Assembly (NCBI RefSeq): GCF_000380005.1
Contig: NZ_KB904188.1
Span: 124,001-188,000 of the forward strand
Source: Streptococcus didelphis DSM 15616
Lineage (GTDB): Bacteria; Bacillota; Bacilli; Lactobacillales; Streptococcaceae
Reading direction: 5' to 3'
Length of the DNA stretch: 64,000 nucleotides
Part shown: in pieces, positions 31,916-41,343 of the stretch
Layout: every line of letters begins with the position of its first letter
Position numbering within the stretch: position 1 is the stretch's first letter
Made by a program: the position numbers and the translations under genes
Notes under the pieces: model-generated
What the model was told of the DNA's origin: nothing
Databases searched by the model: none
What the model saw: only the letters and a program-made list of their open reading frames with translations

Positions 31916-32712
31916 TTACACCCCTCCTCTGCTGCCTGTCTGATTTTTTTCTTGGCTTGGACTTTTTCACTGGTATGGTTAATGATTTTACTTAGGAATT
32001 GCTGGGCGCGTGCTTCTTTTGGATGGTCAAAAAAACCAGCAACATCTGTTGTGTCTACTAAGATTTCACCGTCTGCCATAAATATAATACGGTCAGCTAC
32101 TTCACGGGCAAAGCCCATTTCATGGGTAACGACAATCATGTTCATGCCATCAGCTGCTAGGTTTTGCATAACAGCTAAAACATCACCAATTGTTTCTGGG
32201 TCAAGGGCAGAGGTTGGCTCGTCAAAGAGTAGGACTTCTGGCTGCATGGCAAGACCTCTAGCAATGGCAATTCTTTGTTTTTGCCCGCCTGAAAGCATGG
32301 ATGGATAAGAATCCTTCCTATCCCACATATTAACAAAGCGCAGGTATTCTTCTGCAATTTCTAGGGCTCTTTCTTTGGAAAGGCCTAAAACTTTAATTGG
32401 TGCTAAAGTAACGTTTTCTAACACCGTTTTGTGGGGGTAAAGGTTAAAATGCTGAAAGACCATGCCGACTTCTTTACGTAAAGCTACCAAATCTTTGGCA
32501 GAAGCATTGACGATTTCTTTATTGTTAACTTTTAAGCTACCTGTTTCAATTTTTTCTAGCGCATTAATGGTACGGATTAAGGTTGATTTTCCAGAGCCAG
32601 AAGGTCCCAAGAGTACAACGACCTGCCCTTTTTCGATAGAAAGATTTATATTTTTCAAGGCATGATAATCCCCATAATATTTTTCAACATCTTTAAATTC
32701 AATTAGTGCCAT
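31912..32712 (-). CDS. glnQ: amino-acid ABC transporter ATP-binding protein (GlnQ type)
   Basis: 266-residue ATPase, first gene of the operon. Walker A GPSGSGKST, Q-loop MVFQHFNLYPHKTVLENV (the HFNL/HxT phrase is typical of polar-amino-acid ATPases), signature LSGGQKQR, Walker [16 protein letters not shown]-loop VTHEMGF. A C-terminal extension of about 25 residues is lysine-rich. Shine-Dalgarno GAGGAGAGAG precedes the start. The promoter with a CodY-like box lies upstream. Confidence 0.92.
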   Translation of the reverse strand: MALIEFKDVEKYYGDYHALKNINLSIEKGQVVVLLGPSGSGKSTLIRTINALEKIETGSLKVNNKEIVNASAKDLVALRKEVGMVFQHFNLYPHKTVLENVTLAPIKVLGLSKERALEIAEEYLRFVNMWDRKDSYPSMLSGGQKQRIAIARGLAMQPEVLLFDEPTSALDPETIGDVLAVMQNLAADGMNMIVVTHEMGFAREVADRIIFMADGEILVDTTDVAGFFDHPKEARAQQFLSKIINHTSEKVQAKKKIRQAAEEGCK

Positions 32713-32769
32713 AGTTCTCTCTCCTCACTCAATTATGTTAGATTTTCTTACACAGAAAACGAATGCTTA

Positions 32770-32813
32770 ATTGTATCATAGGAAAATTATTTTGTCAATA
32801 TTTTCAGAATATT
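32770..32813 (-). promoter_or_regulatory. glnQ operon promoter with CodY-like box
   Basis: On the minus strand: TTGACA (plus 32793-32798), 17 bp, TGA-TACAAT (plus 32770-32775). Directly abutting the -35 is TATTTTCAGAATATT (plus 32799-32813), two mismatches from the palindromic CodY consensus AATTTTCWGAAAATT. This suggests repression when branched-chain amino acids and GTP are plentiful. Confidence 0.65.
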
Positions 32814-32853
32814 TAGAGACTAGTAAGAGTTTATCTCATTTTCATAGCTGTCA

Positions 32854-32883
32854 TTGTCTTTTAAGCTTAAAGTTTGGTATAAT
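32854..32883 (+). promoter_or_regulatory. vicRKX promoter
   Basis: TTGTCT (32854-32859), 18 bp, TATAAT (32878-32883), about 93 nt before vicR. Confidence 0.6.
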
Positions 32884-32975
32884 CAAAAAGACATAAAATA
32901 TGTATAGACACTAGTTAAGTAGCTCTTTTGACTTAAAAGTGTCCCCATTAAAGTATAAACTTTAGGAGAATTAAA

Positions 32976-33686
32976 ATGAAAAAAATTCTTGTTGTTGATG
33001 ATGAAAAACCAATTTCAGATATCATCAAATTTAATTTAACCAAGGAAGGTTATGATATTGTAACAGCCTTTGATGGCCGTGAAGCAGTGGCACTATTTGA
33101 AGTAGAAAAACCTGATTTAATCATTTTAGATTTAATGCTTCCTGAGCTAGATGGTTTAGAAGTGGCTAAAGAGATTCGCAAGTCCAGCCATATCCCTATT
33201 ATTATGCTATCAGCTAAGGATAGTGAATTTGATAAGGTAATTGGACTTGAGATAGGGGCCGACGACTATGTGACCAAACCTTTTTCAAATAGAGAATTGC
33301 TAGCGCGTGTTAAGGCTCATTTGCGTCGTACAGAGACCATTGAAACAGCTGTAGCAGAAGAAAATGCTTCTAACAACAGTCAGGAGTTGACCATTGGGAA
33401 TCTACAAATTTTACCAGATGCCTTCTTAGCTAAGAAACATGGTCAAGAAGTTGAGCTGACCCACCGTGAGTTTGAGTTGCTTCATCATCTGGCTATTCAT
33501 ATTGGTCAGGTCATGACCCGTGAGCATTTACTAGAAACGGTTTGGGGTTATGATTATTTTGGGGATGTCAGAACAGTTGATGTTACTGTCCGTAGATTGA
33601 GAGAAAAAATTGAAGACACACCTAGTCGTCCTGAGTATATTCTGACAAGACGTGGTGTAGGCTATTATATGAAATCACATGACTAA
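32976..33686 (+). CDS. vicR: response regulator VicR (WalR)
   Basis: OmpR/PhoB-type regulator, essential in streptococci, controlling cell-wall hydrolases. 236 residues: receiver domain with acidic pocket VVDDEKP and phospho-acceptor Asp in [13 protein letters not shown], switch residues MLSAKDS and [15 protein letters not shown]. The winged-helix effector has [20 protein letters not shown]. It overlaps vicK by 8 nt. The order vicR-vicK-vicX is the streptococcal form of the walRK locus. Confidence 0.96.
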   Translation: MKKILVVDDEKPISDIIKFNLTKEGYDIVTAFDGREAVALFEVEKPDLIILDLMLPELDGLEVAKEIRKSSHIPIIMLSAKDSEFDKVIGLEIGADDYVTKPFSNRELLARVKAHLRRTETIETAVAEENASNNSQELTIGNLQILPDAFLAKKHGQEVELTHREFELLHHLAIHIGQVMTREHLLETVWGYDYFGDVRTVDVTVRRLREKIEDTPSRPEYILTRRGVGYYMKSHD

Positions 33687-35037
33687 CAATATTGCAGGTA
33701 ATTTATCCTTATTTGAACTGGCTATTCTCTTATTACTAGTCTTTGTAGCTATCTATTTCATCCATCTGGCTGTTCGTGATTATCGCAACGCTAAGATTAT
33801 CCGGCAGATGAGTGATAAAATAAGAGACTTAATTAATGGCCGTTATACCAATGACATCAATGCAAGAGCTGATATTGAACTTATCGAGCTTTCAGAGCAG
33901 TTAAATGACCTATCAGATGTTTTTCGCTTGACCCATGAGAATTTAGCCCAGGAAAAAAATCGCTTGGCAAGTATACTGGCTTATATGAGTGACGGGGTTT
34001 TGGCAACTGATCGACGTGGCCAGATTATGATGATTAATGAAACAGCCCAAAAACAGCTCAATCTTAGTCATGAATTAGCCTTGCAAAAAAACATAACAGA
34101 CCTACTTGATAGCGACACGCCTTATAGCTACCGAGAACTGGTGTCTAAGACACCTATTGTCACCCTAAACCGTCGCGACGAAACCGGAGAATTCATTACC
34201 CTAAGGCTAAGGTTTGCCCTTAATCGGCGAGAAAGTGGCTTTATTTCAGGCTTGGTTGTGGTTTTACATGATACAACAGAACAAGAAAAAGAAGAGCGTG
34301 AACGCAGGCTCTTTGTTTCTAATGTAAGTCATGAGCTAAGAACCCCCTTAACCTCTGTTAAGTCCTATTTGGAAGCCCTTGACGAAGGTGCCTTGAAAGA
34401 AGATATTGCTCCAAGTTTTATCAAAGTTTCCTTAGATGAGACCAATCGGATGATGCGGATGATTTCAGACCTCTTGAACTTATCACGGATTGATAATCAG
34501 GTGACAGCTCTGGCAGTTGAGATGACTAATTTTACGGCCTTTATGACTTCCATCTTGAACCGTTTTGACTTGGTGCGTAACCAAAATACCAGTTCTGGAA
34601 AAAGTTATGAAATTATCAGGGACTATCCCATAACCTCTATTTGGCTGGAAATTGATAACGATAAGATGACCCAGGTGGTTGAAAATATCTTAAACAATGC
34701 GATCAAGTATTCACCAGATGGTGGTAAAATCATTGTTAAAATGAACACTACAGAGAGTCAGGTTATTATCTCTATTTCCGATCAGGGTCTGGGCATTCCT
34801 AAAAAAGACCTGCCCCTTATTTTTGACCGTTTTTACAGGGTTGACAAGGCTCGGAGTCGGGCACAAGGTGGTACTGGCTTAGGTCTAGCTATCGCCAAGG
34901 AAATTGTTAAACAGCACAATGGCTTTATCTGGGCTAAAAGTGTGTATGGTAAGGGGTCGACCTTCACCATTGTTTTACCTTATGAAAAAGATGTTGTAAC
35001 AGACGCAGAAGATGAATGGGAGGATGATATAGACTAA
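33679..35037 (+). CDS. vicK: sensor histidine kinase VicK (WalK)
   Basis: 452 residues. A single N-terminal membrane helix (about 12-32) with almost no extracellular part, as in streptococcal VicK and unlike the two-helix Bacillus WalK. It is followed by HAMP, a PAS domain ([20 protein letters not shown]) and PAC. DHp domain with phospho-His in [20 protein letters not shown], and an ATP-binding domain with N-box [11 protein letters not shown]1 SDQGLGIP and G2 [14 protein letters not shown]. Partner of VicR. Confidence 0.96.
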   Translation: MTNNIAGNLSLFELAILLLLVFVAIYFIHLAVRDYRNAKIIRQMSDKIRDLINGRYTNDINARADIELIELSEQLNDLSDVFRLTHENLAQEKNRLASILAYMSDGVLATDRRGQIMMINETAQKQLNLSHELALQKNITDLLDSDTPYSYRELVSKTPIVTLNRRDETGEFITLRLRFALNRRESGFISGLVVVLHDTTEQEKEERERRLFVSNVSHELRTPLTSVKSYLEALDEGALKEDIAPSFIKVSLDETNRMMRMISDLLNLSRIDNQVTALAVEMTNFTAFMTSILNRFDLVRNQNTSSGKSYEIIRDYPITSIWLEIDNDKMTQVVENILNNAIKYSPDGGKIIVKMNTTESQVIISISDQGLGIPKKDLPLIFDRFYRVDKARSRAQGGTGLGLAIAKEIVKQHNGFIWAKSVYGKGSTFTIVLPYEKDVVTDAEDEWEDDID

Positions 35038-35040
35038 TTT

Positions 35041-35850
35041 ATGGATCACATAGGATTTAAATATAGTGTACTTGCCTCAGGTTCTACAGGAAATAGCTTT
35101 TATCTAGAGACCCCAAAAAAGAAGCTCTTGATTGATGCGGGGCTAACAGGTAAAAAAATAAGCAGTTTATTAGCAGAAATTGACCGTAAACCAGAGGATT
35201 TAGATGCCATACTAATTACACATGAACACTCAGATCATATTAAGGGTGTGGGTGTTTTGGCAAGAAAATATAAGTTAGACGTCTATGCCAATTACAAAAC
35301 ATGGCAGATTATAGATGCTAAAAATATGCTTGGAAAGATTGATGTCTGTCAAAAACACATTTTTGAACGGGATAAAACCATGACTTTTGGTGATATTGAT
35401 ATTGAAAGTTTCGGGGTCAGCCATGATGCAGAAGACCCACAATTTTACCGTTTTATGAAAGACCAGAAGTCCTTTGTCATGTTAACAGATACAGGCTATG
35501 TCAGTGACCGTTTATCAGGAATTATCCAGAATGCTGACGCTTATCTGATTGAATCTAATCATGATGTTGAGATTTTGCGGTCAGGCTCTTACCCTTGGAC
35601 CTTAAAACAAAGAATATTGTCTGACAGAGGGCATTTGTCTAATGAAGACGGGGCCGGAGCCATGATTAGAAGCCTAGGAAATGCTACCAAGAGAATCTAT
35701 CTGGGGCATTTGAGCAAGGAAAATAATATTAAAGAATTAGCCCATATGACCATGGAAAACCAATTGGCCATGGCAGATTTAGGAGTGGGTACAGACTTTA
35801 AAGTCTATGATACCTCACCAGATTCAGCCACTCCTTTAAGTGATATTTAA
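35041..35850 (+). CDS. vicX: metallo-beta-lactamase fold protein VicX (WalJ)
   Basis: 269-residue MBL-fold protein: LASGSTGNSFYLE near the start, the metal motif THEHSDHIKG, and later TDTGYVSD and GHLSKENN. Orthologues (VicX/YycJ/WalJ) are encoded with VicRK and implicated in DNA replication/cell-division coordination and 5'-exonuclease activity; no membrane segment. It begins 3 nt after vicK and the operon ends with a strong terminator. Confidence 0.94.
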   Translation: MDHIGFKYSVLASGSTGNSFYLETPKKKLLIDAGLTGKKISSLLAEIDRKPEDLDAILITHEHSDHIKGVGVLARKYKLDVYANYKTWQIIDAKNMLGKIDVCQKHIFERDKTMTFGDIDIESFGVSHDAEDPQFYRFMKDQKSFVMLTDTGYVSDRLSGIIQNADAYLIESNHDVEILRSGSYPWTLKQRILSDRGHLSNEDGAGAMIRSLGNATKRIYLGHLSKENNIKELAHMTMENQLAMADLGVGTDFKVYDTSPDSATPLSDI

Positions 35851-35889
35851 AAAAAGCTGTCCTTCTATTACAGAGGGACAGCTTTTTTT
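35851..35889 (+). terminator. vicRKX terminator
   Basis: AAAAAGCTGTCC...GGACAGCTTTTT with T-run, 12-bp arms. Confidence 0.9.
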
Positions 35890-35955
35890 AAGAAGGTCTG
35901 TTCAAGAAGTTTTTAGAAAGCTTTGGTGGTAAGAGCAGACTTTTTTTATTTTTGG

Positions 35956-36001
35956 TATAATAGAAGGGTCCCTTGTGAGCAAGGGCCAGAAAAGGAGACC
36001 C
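35956..36001 (+). promoter_or_regulatory. rnc promoter and structured leader
   Basis: TATAAT 35956-35961. The predicted ~35-nt leader holds GGGTC (35966-35970) complementary to GACCC (35997-36001) next to the start codon, enclosing a CCCTT-GTGAGC-AAGGG hairpin. The Shine-Dalgarno AAAGGAGA (35991-35998) is partly inside the outer stem. Confidence 0.5.
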
Positions 36002-36002
36002 T

Positions 36003-36695
36003 ATGAAGAAGCTTGACCTTTTGTTAAAAAAATCATTCAATATTGAGTTTGAAAATCGTGACTTGCTAGAAACGGCTTTTACCCATACCTCATATGCAAA
36101 TGAGCATCGCCTCTTAAAGATTTCACATAATGAACGTTTGGAATTTTTAGGAGACGCCGTTCTACAGTTAATTATTTCTGAATATCTCTTTACCAAGTAT
36201 CCAGATATGGATGAAGGGGATTTATCAAAATACCGGTCCATGATTGTAAGAGAAGAAAGTCTGGCTGGTTTTTCAAGGTATTGTTCCTTTGAATCCTACA
36301 TCAAACTAGGCAAGGGTGAGGAAAAATCTGGTGGCCGCAATCGTGATACAATTTTGGGAGACCTATTTGAAGCCTTCTTGGGTGCCCTCTTATTGGATAA
36401 GAATATTGATGAGGTCCGTCGTTTCTTAAAATTAGTAATGATTCCACAAGTGGAAAAAGGTAACTTTGAAAAGGTAAAAGATTATAAGACAAGCCTCCAA
36501 GAAGTTCTTCAAGCTAAGGGTGACATTGTCATTGATTATCAGGTGGTCAAAGAAAGTGGTCCTGCCCATGCTAAAGAGTTTGAAGTAAGTGTCTTGGCAA
36601 ACCAGAAGGCCTTGAGTAGAGGCAGAGGCAAATCAAAAAAACTAGCTGAACAAGATGCGGCAAAGAATGCATTTAAGGAGCTAAGTGAGGACTAA
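36003..36695 (+). CDS. rnc: ribonuclease III
   Basis: Double-strand-specific endoribonuclease for rRNA and mRNA processing. 230 residues: the signature [15 protein letters not shown] contains metal-binding Glu and Asp; the second catalytic segment is [18 protein letters not shown]; the C-terminal dsRNA-binding domain runs from about residue 155 ([13 protein letters not shown]) to [15 protein letters not shown]. Its TAA is followed immediately by the smc ATG, a conserved pairing. Confidence 0.96.
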   Translation: MKKLDLLLKKSFNIEFENRDLLETAFTHTSYANEHRLLKISHNERLEFLGDAVLQLIISEYLFTKYPDMDEGDLSKYRSMIVREESLAGFSRYCSFESYIKLGKGEEKSGGRNRDTILGDLFEAFLGALLLDKNIDEVRRFLKLVMIPQVEKGNFEKVKDYKTSLQEVLQAKGDIVIDYQVVKESGPAHAKEFEVSVLANQKALSRGRGKSKKLAEQDAAKNAFKELSED

Positions 36696-39600
36696 ATGTT
36701 TTTAAAGAAAATTGAAATGCAGGGCTTTAAATCTTTTGCTGATAAGACAACAATTATCTTTGAAAAAGGTGTTACAGCAGTTGTTGGCCCTAATGGTTCA
36801 GGTAAAAGTAATATTACAGAAAGTCTTCGTTGGGCCTTGGGAGAATCTAGTGCTAAAAGCCTGCGTGGCGGAAAAATGCCTGATATTATCTTTGCTGGTA
36901 CCGAAAGTCGCCATGCCTTGAATTTTGCCCAAGTTGCTGTGGTTTTAGACAATTCTGACCATTTTATCAAGGAAGGTCAAAAAGAAATCCGGGTGGAAAG
37001 ACATATCTACCGCAATGGGGATAGTGATTACCTGATTAATGGCAAAAAAGTTCGACTCCGTGATATTCATGACTTGTTTATGGATACTGGTCTGGGGCGG
37101 GATTCTTTTTCTATTATTTCTCAGGGTAGGGTTGAAGAAATTTTTAACAGTAAGCCCGAGGAACGCCGAGCTATATTTGAAGAAGCTGCTGGGGTTTTAA
37201 AGTATAAGACCCGTAAAAAAGAAACCCAATCAAAGCTTAATCAAACCCAGGATAATTTGGATCGTCTGGATGATATTATCTATGAGTTGGAAAATCAAGT
37301 CCTTCCATTGGAAAAACAGGCTAAGACGGCAAAAGAATTCCAAAATTTGGAAGCTAGGCGTAAACAGCTCCACCTAGATCTTTTGGTCAATGATATTGAA
37401 AGTGATAAAAAGAATTTAGATAAGACTGATCAGCTACTTGCAGACTTAAAAGTAGAGCTAAACCATTACTATGAACACAGAAAAGAACTAGCGACTGAAA
37501 ATCAGTCTTTAAAGCAAAAAAAACAGGCCCTTTCTCTTGAAACTGAAACTAAGCAGGGAGATTTACTAGAGGCTACCAAGTTGGTTTCTGATTTAGAAAG
37601 ACAGATTGACCTTATTAGGCTTGAGACCAGCCAGAAAAATGAAAAAAAAGAAGAAGCACAAGCTAGGCTAGAAGGGATTGAAAAAGAGCTCTTGCAGTAT
37701 GAAAGAGAAAAAGAAGACAAAGACCTTATTCTTGAAAACTTGGATCAGGATTTAGCTACTTTACAGGCTAAGATAGAAGAACTTAAGGATGACTTGTTAA
37801 AATTCTCTGAAGATCCTGATCATTTAATTGAAAATCTAAGGGATGACTTTGTTAACTTGATGCAAAAAGAAGCTCAGTTGTCTAACAAACGGACCTCTCT
37901 CTTGTCTGATATTGACAAATTAAGCCAAGATCAAAAGGACAAAGAGGAAGAAGAGGAAGTTCTCAGGGCTAAATTAGCAGGCCTTGAAAAATCTTGCCAA
38001 GAAGCTCAGCAATTCTACCAAGAAAAGGTCCAAGAATTGAAAGATCTAATTAGCGATTTTCAAAGATTAGAGGCAAAGGGCAAAGAAGAGGAACTTAGCT
38101 ACCAAAAGAATCAGGATAAGCTTTTTGAGATTTTAAATCAGAAAAAAAGCAAAGAGGCTAGAAGGGATAGTTTAGAGGCTATTCAAAAAAGCCATAGTCA
38201 ATTTTATGCAGGGGTGCGTGCAGTCTTGCAGTCTTCGGCTAAAATTGGCGGGATTCTGGGGGCTGTTAGTGAGCATTTAAGCTTTAAACAGGAATATCAG
38301 GTAGCTCTTGAGATTGCCTTAGCAGCAAGTAGCCAGCATATTATTGTTGAGGATGAGGCGGCAGCCAAACGGGGGATAGCTTTCTTAAAAAATAGTCGTC
38401 AAGGGCGGGCTACCTTTTTACCTCTGACAACCATTAAAGCCAGATCCTTATCAGATCACTACCTGCACGTCCTTGAGAGCTGTCAAGGTTTTTTAGGGAG
38501 TGCTGAGTCATTGGTGACTTATGATAAACACTTAAGTACTATTTTTAAAAACCTCTTAAGCACAACCCTTATCTTTGATACGATTGATAATGCTAATGGG
38601 GCAGCTAAGCGTCTTGACTATAAGGTGAGAATCATCACTCTGGATGGGACAGAACTTCGTCCAGGTGGGTCATTTTCTGGTGGGGCTACGCGGCATAATA
38701 ACACTACCTTTATCAAACCTGAGTTGGACCAGATTCAAGAGGAAATTCTGACCTTAACTAAGGCCCTAAAAGAGCAAGAAGAGCTGGTTTCCCTAGCTAA
38801 GTCCAGTCTTGAGCAAGTCCATGTGCAAGTAGACCTGCTGAAAAAAGAAGGGGAAGAGGCAAGAATGGCTGAGCAGAAGGCCCAATTGCACTACCAACAG
38901 CTCAAAGAGTCTTTGGATGATAGCAAGGATTTACTGGCTATGATGACTGTTAACCACAAGGATTCTTTACTGACGCAGTACCAAGCTGACCAAGCAAGCT
39001 TAGAAGAAGAGTTGCAGCTTATTTTTGATAAGAAGGCAGCCTTGACGCGTGAGATTGACAGTATTAAGGAAAATAAGGATTCTATCAAAGATAGGCAGGC
39101 AAGTCTTGGTCAAGCCCTGTCAGAAGCTCAGCTAAAAGAGCGGGACTTGGCTAATGAGAGAAAATTTGAAGCTAGCAACCTAGCTAGACTTAAAGAGGCT
39201 ATTCTAACTAAAGCTAAGGCTATTGAAGAATTAGAATCACTCTTGACCAATCAGATTTCTCAGGAAGATATTAGCAGATTGCCAAGTTTAGAAAGCCGGT
39301 TAGAAGAGGTTAGAAAGAAAAAAGAGCAGATTGAGCAATACTTGGTGCAACTGCGTTATAAAACAGAGGATTATCAGGCTTTGCTTGAGGAGCTTGAGAG
39401 TAAGATTAGCGCTGAGCATGCTAAAAATGAGGACTTTATTCGTAAGCAAACTAAGTTAGAGGCTGACTTAGAGCAGATTTCTGGCCGTTTGAGGGCTTAT
39501 GCTAAGCAGTTATCAGAGGACTTCCAACTGAGTTTTGAAGAGGCTAAAGAAGCTTCACACATGCTTGAAGAGCTTGAGCTAGCAAGGCAAGACTTAAAGG

Positions 39601-40241
39601 AATTGCAAAAGAAAATCAAGGCTTTGGGGGCAGTTAATCTGGATGCTATTAGTCAATACCAAGAGGTAGCTGAGAGGTTAGATTTCCTAAATGGCCAAAA
39701 AGCTGATTTAAATAAGGCTAGAAACCTGCTTTTGGATACTATTTCTAGTATGGATAATGAGGTCAAGGCTCGCTTTAAGGTGACTTTTGAAGCTATTAGA
39801 GAGAGTTTCAGAGAGACCTTTAGTCAGATGTTTGGGGGAGGTTCGGCTGATTTAATTCTTACAGAGTCGGATCTGCTATCTGCTGGAGTGGAAATATCCG
39901 TGCAACCTCCGGGGAAGAAGATTCAATCTTTAAACCTTATGTCTGGTGGCGAAAAGGCTCTGTCTGCCCTTGCTCTGCTATTTGCTATTATCCGTGTGAA
40001 GACTATTCCTTTTGTTATTTTGGATGAGGTTGAGGCAGCTCTTGATGAGGCTAATGTGAAGCGTTTTGGGAATTACTTGAACCGTTTTGATAAAAACAGC
40101 CAGTTTATCGTGGTGACCCATAGAAAAGGGACTATGGCGGCAGCTGATAGTATTTACGGGATTACCATGCAGGAATCTGGTGTCTCAAAAATAGTCTCTG
40201 TTAAGCTGAAAGAATCAGAGGAATTAAGCTTTTTGAACTAG
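36696..40241 (+). CDS. smc: chromosome segregation SMC protein
   Basis: 1181-residue condensin ATPase. N-terminal Walker A GPNGSGKSNITESLRWALGE, first coiled coil (about 165-500), hinge (about 510-660, GVRAVLQSSAKIGGILGAV onward), second coiled coil (about 670-1010). The C-terminal head has signature LNLMSGGEKALSALALLFA and Walker B VILDEVEAALDEANV. It works with ScpA/ScpB, which are not in this window. It starts directly at the rnc stop with no intervening base, so translation depends on the upstream gene. Confidence 0.97.
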   Translation: MFLKKIEMQGFKSFADKTTIIFEKGVTAVVGPNGSGKSNITESLRWALGESSAKSLRGGKMPDIIFAGTESRHALNFAQVAVVLDNSDHFIKEGQKEIRVERHIYRNGDSDYLINGKKVRLRDIHDLFMDTGLGRDSFSIISQGRVEEIFNSKPEERRAIFEEAAGVLKYKTRKKETQSKLNQTQDNLDRLDDIIYELENQVLPLEKQAKTAKEFQNLEARRKQLHLDLLVNDIESDKKNLDKTDQLLADLKVELNHYYEHRKELATENQSLKQKKQALSLETETKQGDLLEATKLVSDLERQIDLIRLETSQKNEKKEEAQARLEGIEKELLQYEREKEDKDLILENLDQDLATLQAKIEELKDDLLKFSEDPDHLIENLRDDFVNLMQKEAQLSNKRTSLLSDIDKLSQDQKDKEEEEEVLRAKLAGLEKSCQEAQQFYQEKVQELKDLISDFQRLEAKGKEEELSYQKNQDKLFEILNQKKSKEARRDSLEAIQKSHSQFYAGVRAVLQSSAKIGGILGAVSEHLSFKQEYQVALEIALAASSQHIIVEDEAAAKRGIAFLKNSRQGRATFLPLTTIKARSLSDHYLHVLESCQGFLGSAESLVTYDKHLSTIFKNLLSTTLIFDTIDNANGAAKRLDYKVRIITLDGTELRPGGSFSGGATRHNNTTFIKPELDQIQEEILTLTKALKEQEELVSLAKSSLEQVHVQVDLLKKEGEEARMAEQKAQLHYQQLKESLDDSKDLLAMMTVNHKDSLLTQYQADQASLEEELQLIFDKKAALTREIDSIKENKDSIKDRQASLGQALSEAQLKERDLANERKFEASNLARLKEAILTKAKAIEELESLLTNQISQEDISRLPSLESRLEEVRKKKEQIEQYLVQLRYKTEDYQALLEELESKISAEHAKNEDFIRKQTKLEADLEQISGRLRAYAKQLSEDFQLSFEEAKEASHMLEELELARQDLKELQKKIKALGAVNLDAISQYQEVAERLDFLNGQKADLNKARNLLLDTISSMDNEVKARFKVTFEAIRESFRETFSQMFGGGSADLILTESDLLSAGVEISVQPPGKKIQSLNLMSGGEKALSALALLFAIIRVKTIPFVILDEVEAALDEANVKRFGNYLNRFDKNSQFIVVTHRKGTMAAADSIYGITMQESGVSKIVSVKLKESEELSFLN

Positions 40242-40337
40242 TCTGAGGCTAGGAGGATTGTAAGGAAAAAATCTATAATCTCCTTAGGGAACTATCTCTT
40301 AGAGATATTAGGGAGCCCTGAGTGCTAAACAAGAAAA

Positions 40338-40370
40338 ATGCTGACAAGTTAATGACATGTTAGCATTTTA
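40338..40370 (+). terminator. rnc-smc terminator
   Basis: ATGCTGACA...TGTTAGCAT (one G-T pair) followed by TTTTATTTCTTTT. Confidence 0.65.
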
Positions 40371-40447
40371 TTTCTTTTAAGATCTGTAAATGGCTTGTAG
40401 GGCTGGTGTGCATCTGGCTAAAAAAGTGGCTTCCCCTTGATTATATA

Positions 40448-40523
40448 TGATATAATGGGGAAAGATATTCTAGGGTTTTTAGACGCACACCCCACTCGGG
40501 GTTTGCACTCCCTTAGAAGGGAA
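40448..40523 (+). promoter_or_regulatory. promoter and two-hairpin leader of the HAD-HAD-ftsY operon
   Basis: Extended -10 TGA-TATAAT (TATAAT 40451-40456). The leader has a GC-rich hairpin GCAcACCCC-ACTC-GGGGTtTGC (40485-40506), then TCCCT-TAGA-AGGGA (40509-40522). The second stem includes the AGGGA of the Shine-Dalgarno, so it could mask ribosome binding. Confidence 0.5.
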
Positions 40524-40536
40524 AGGGTTGGATAGT

Positions 40537-41343
40537 ATGATTAAACTGATAGCAACAGATATGGATGGTACTTTTTTAAAGGAAGATGGAACCTATTCTA
40601 AAAAGCGTCTGGTTAGGGTTTTAGAGGCTTTGAAGCAGAAAGGGATTGTGTTTGCTGTTTCAAGTGGGCGTTCGCTTTTAGCTATTGATAGTTTGTTTGC
40701 TGATTTTTTAGGGGATATTGCTGTCATTGCTGAGAATGGTTCACTTGTTAAGTATCAGGATCAGGTGCTTTTTGCAGATTATCTGACTAAGACTCAGTGT
40801 CAGGAGATTATTGAGGCTATTTTAATCAATCCTTTTTATGAGGAGGCAGGAATCCTCCTTTCAGGTCAGAAGGCAGCCTATATCCTTGAAGGGGCCAGTC
40901 AGGCTTATATTGAAAAGATGCATCATTATTATGAAAATATCAAGCTTATTGCTAATATAGATGCTATTGGAGATGACCTTATCTTTAAGTTGACAACCAC
41001 TTTTACTAATGAAACAGTCTTAAAAGCTAGTGACTGGCTGGATCAGAGATTGGCTTTTGTGACTGCGGTGACCACAGGTTTTGAATCTATTGATATTATC
41101 TTAAAAGAGGTTAATAAGGGTTTTGGGATGGAACATCTCTGTAAGGCCTTGGCCATTTTGCCTGAGCAGGTGCTAGCTTTTGGTGATAATTTTAATGATA
41201 TTCAGATGCTTGAATATGCTGGTTTAGCTATTGCCCCAGAAAATGCTAGAGAAGAAATTAAGGCTATTGTGGACCAGGTCATTGAACCTTGTCAGCAAGA
41301 GTCAGTCTTAACATATTTAGAAAGGTTTGTAGAAAATGAATGA
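40537..41343 (+). CDS. Cof-type HAD-IIB phosphatase (first copy)
   Basis: 268-residue HAD hydrolase: motif I DMDGTFL, motif II SSGRS, motif III Lys region and motif IV GDNFNDIQML, with the large C2B cap of Cof/YidA sugar-phosphate or nucleotide phosphatases. ATG 40537 is used, with GGGAAAGGG about 9 nt upstream; a TTG at 40528 would touch the Shine-Dalgarno. It overlaps the next HAD gene by 8 nt. Substrate not deducible. Confidence 0.9.
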   Translation: MIKLIATDMDGTFLKEDGTYSKKRLVRVLEALKQKGIVFAVSSGRSLLAIDSLFADFLGDIAVIAENGSLVKYQDQVLFADYLTKTQCQEIIEAILINPFYEEAGILLSGQKAAYILEGASQAYIEKMHHYYENIKLIANIDAIGDDLIFKLTTTFTNETVLKASDWLDQRLAFVTAVTTGFESIDIILKEVNKGFGMEHLCKALAILPEQVLAFGDNFNDIQMLEYAGLAIAPENAREEIKAIVDQVIEPCQQESVLTYLERFVENE

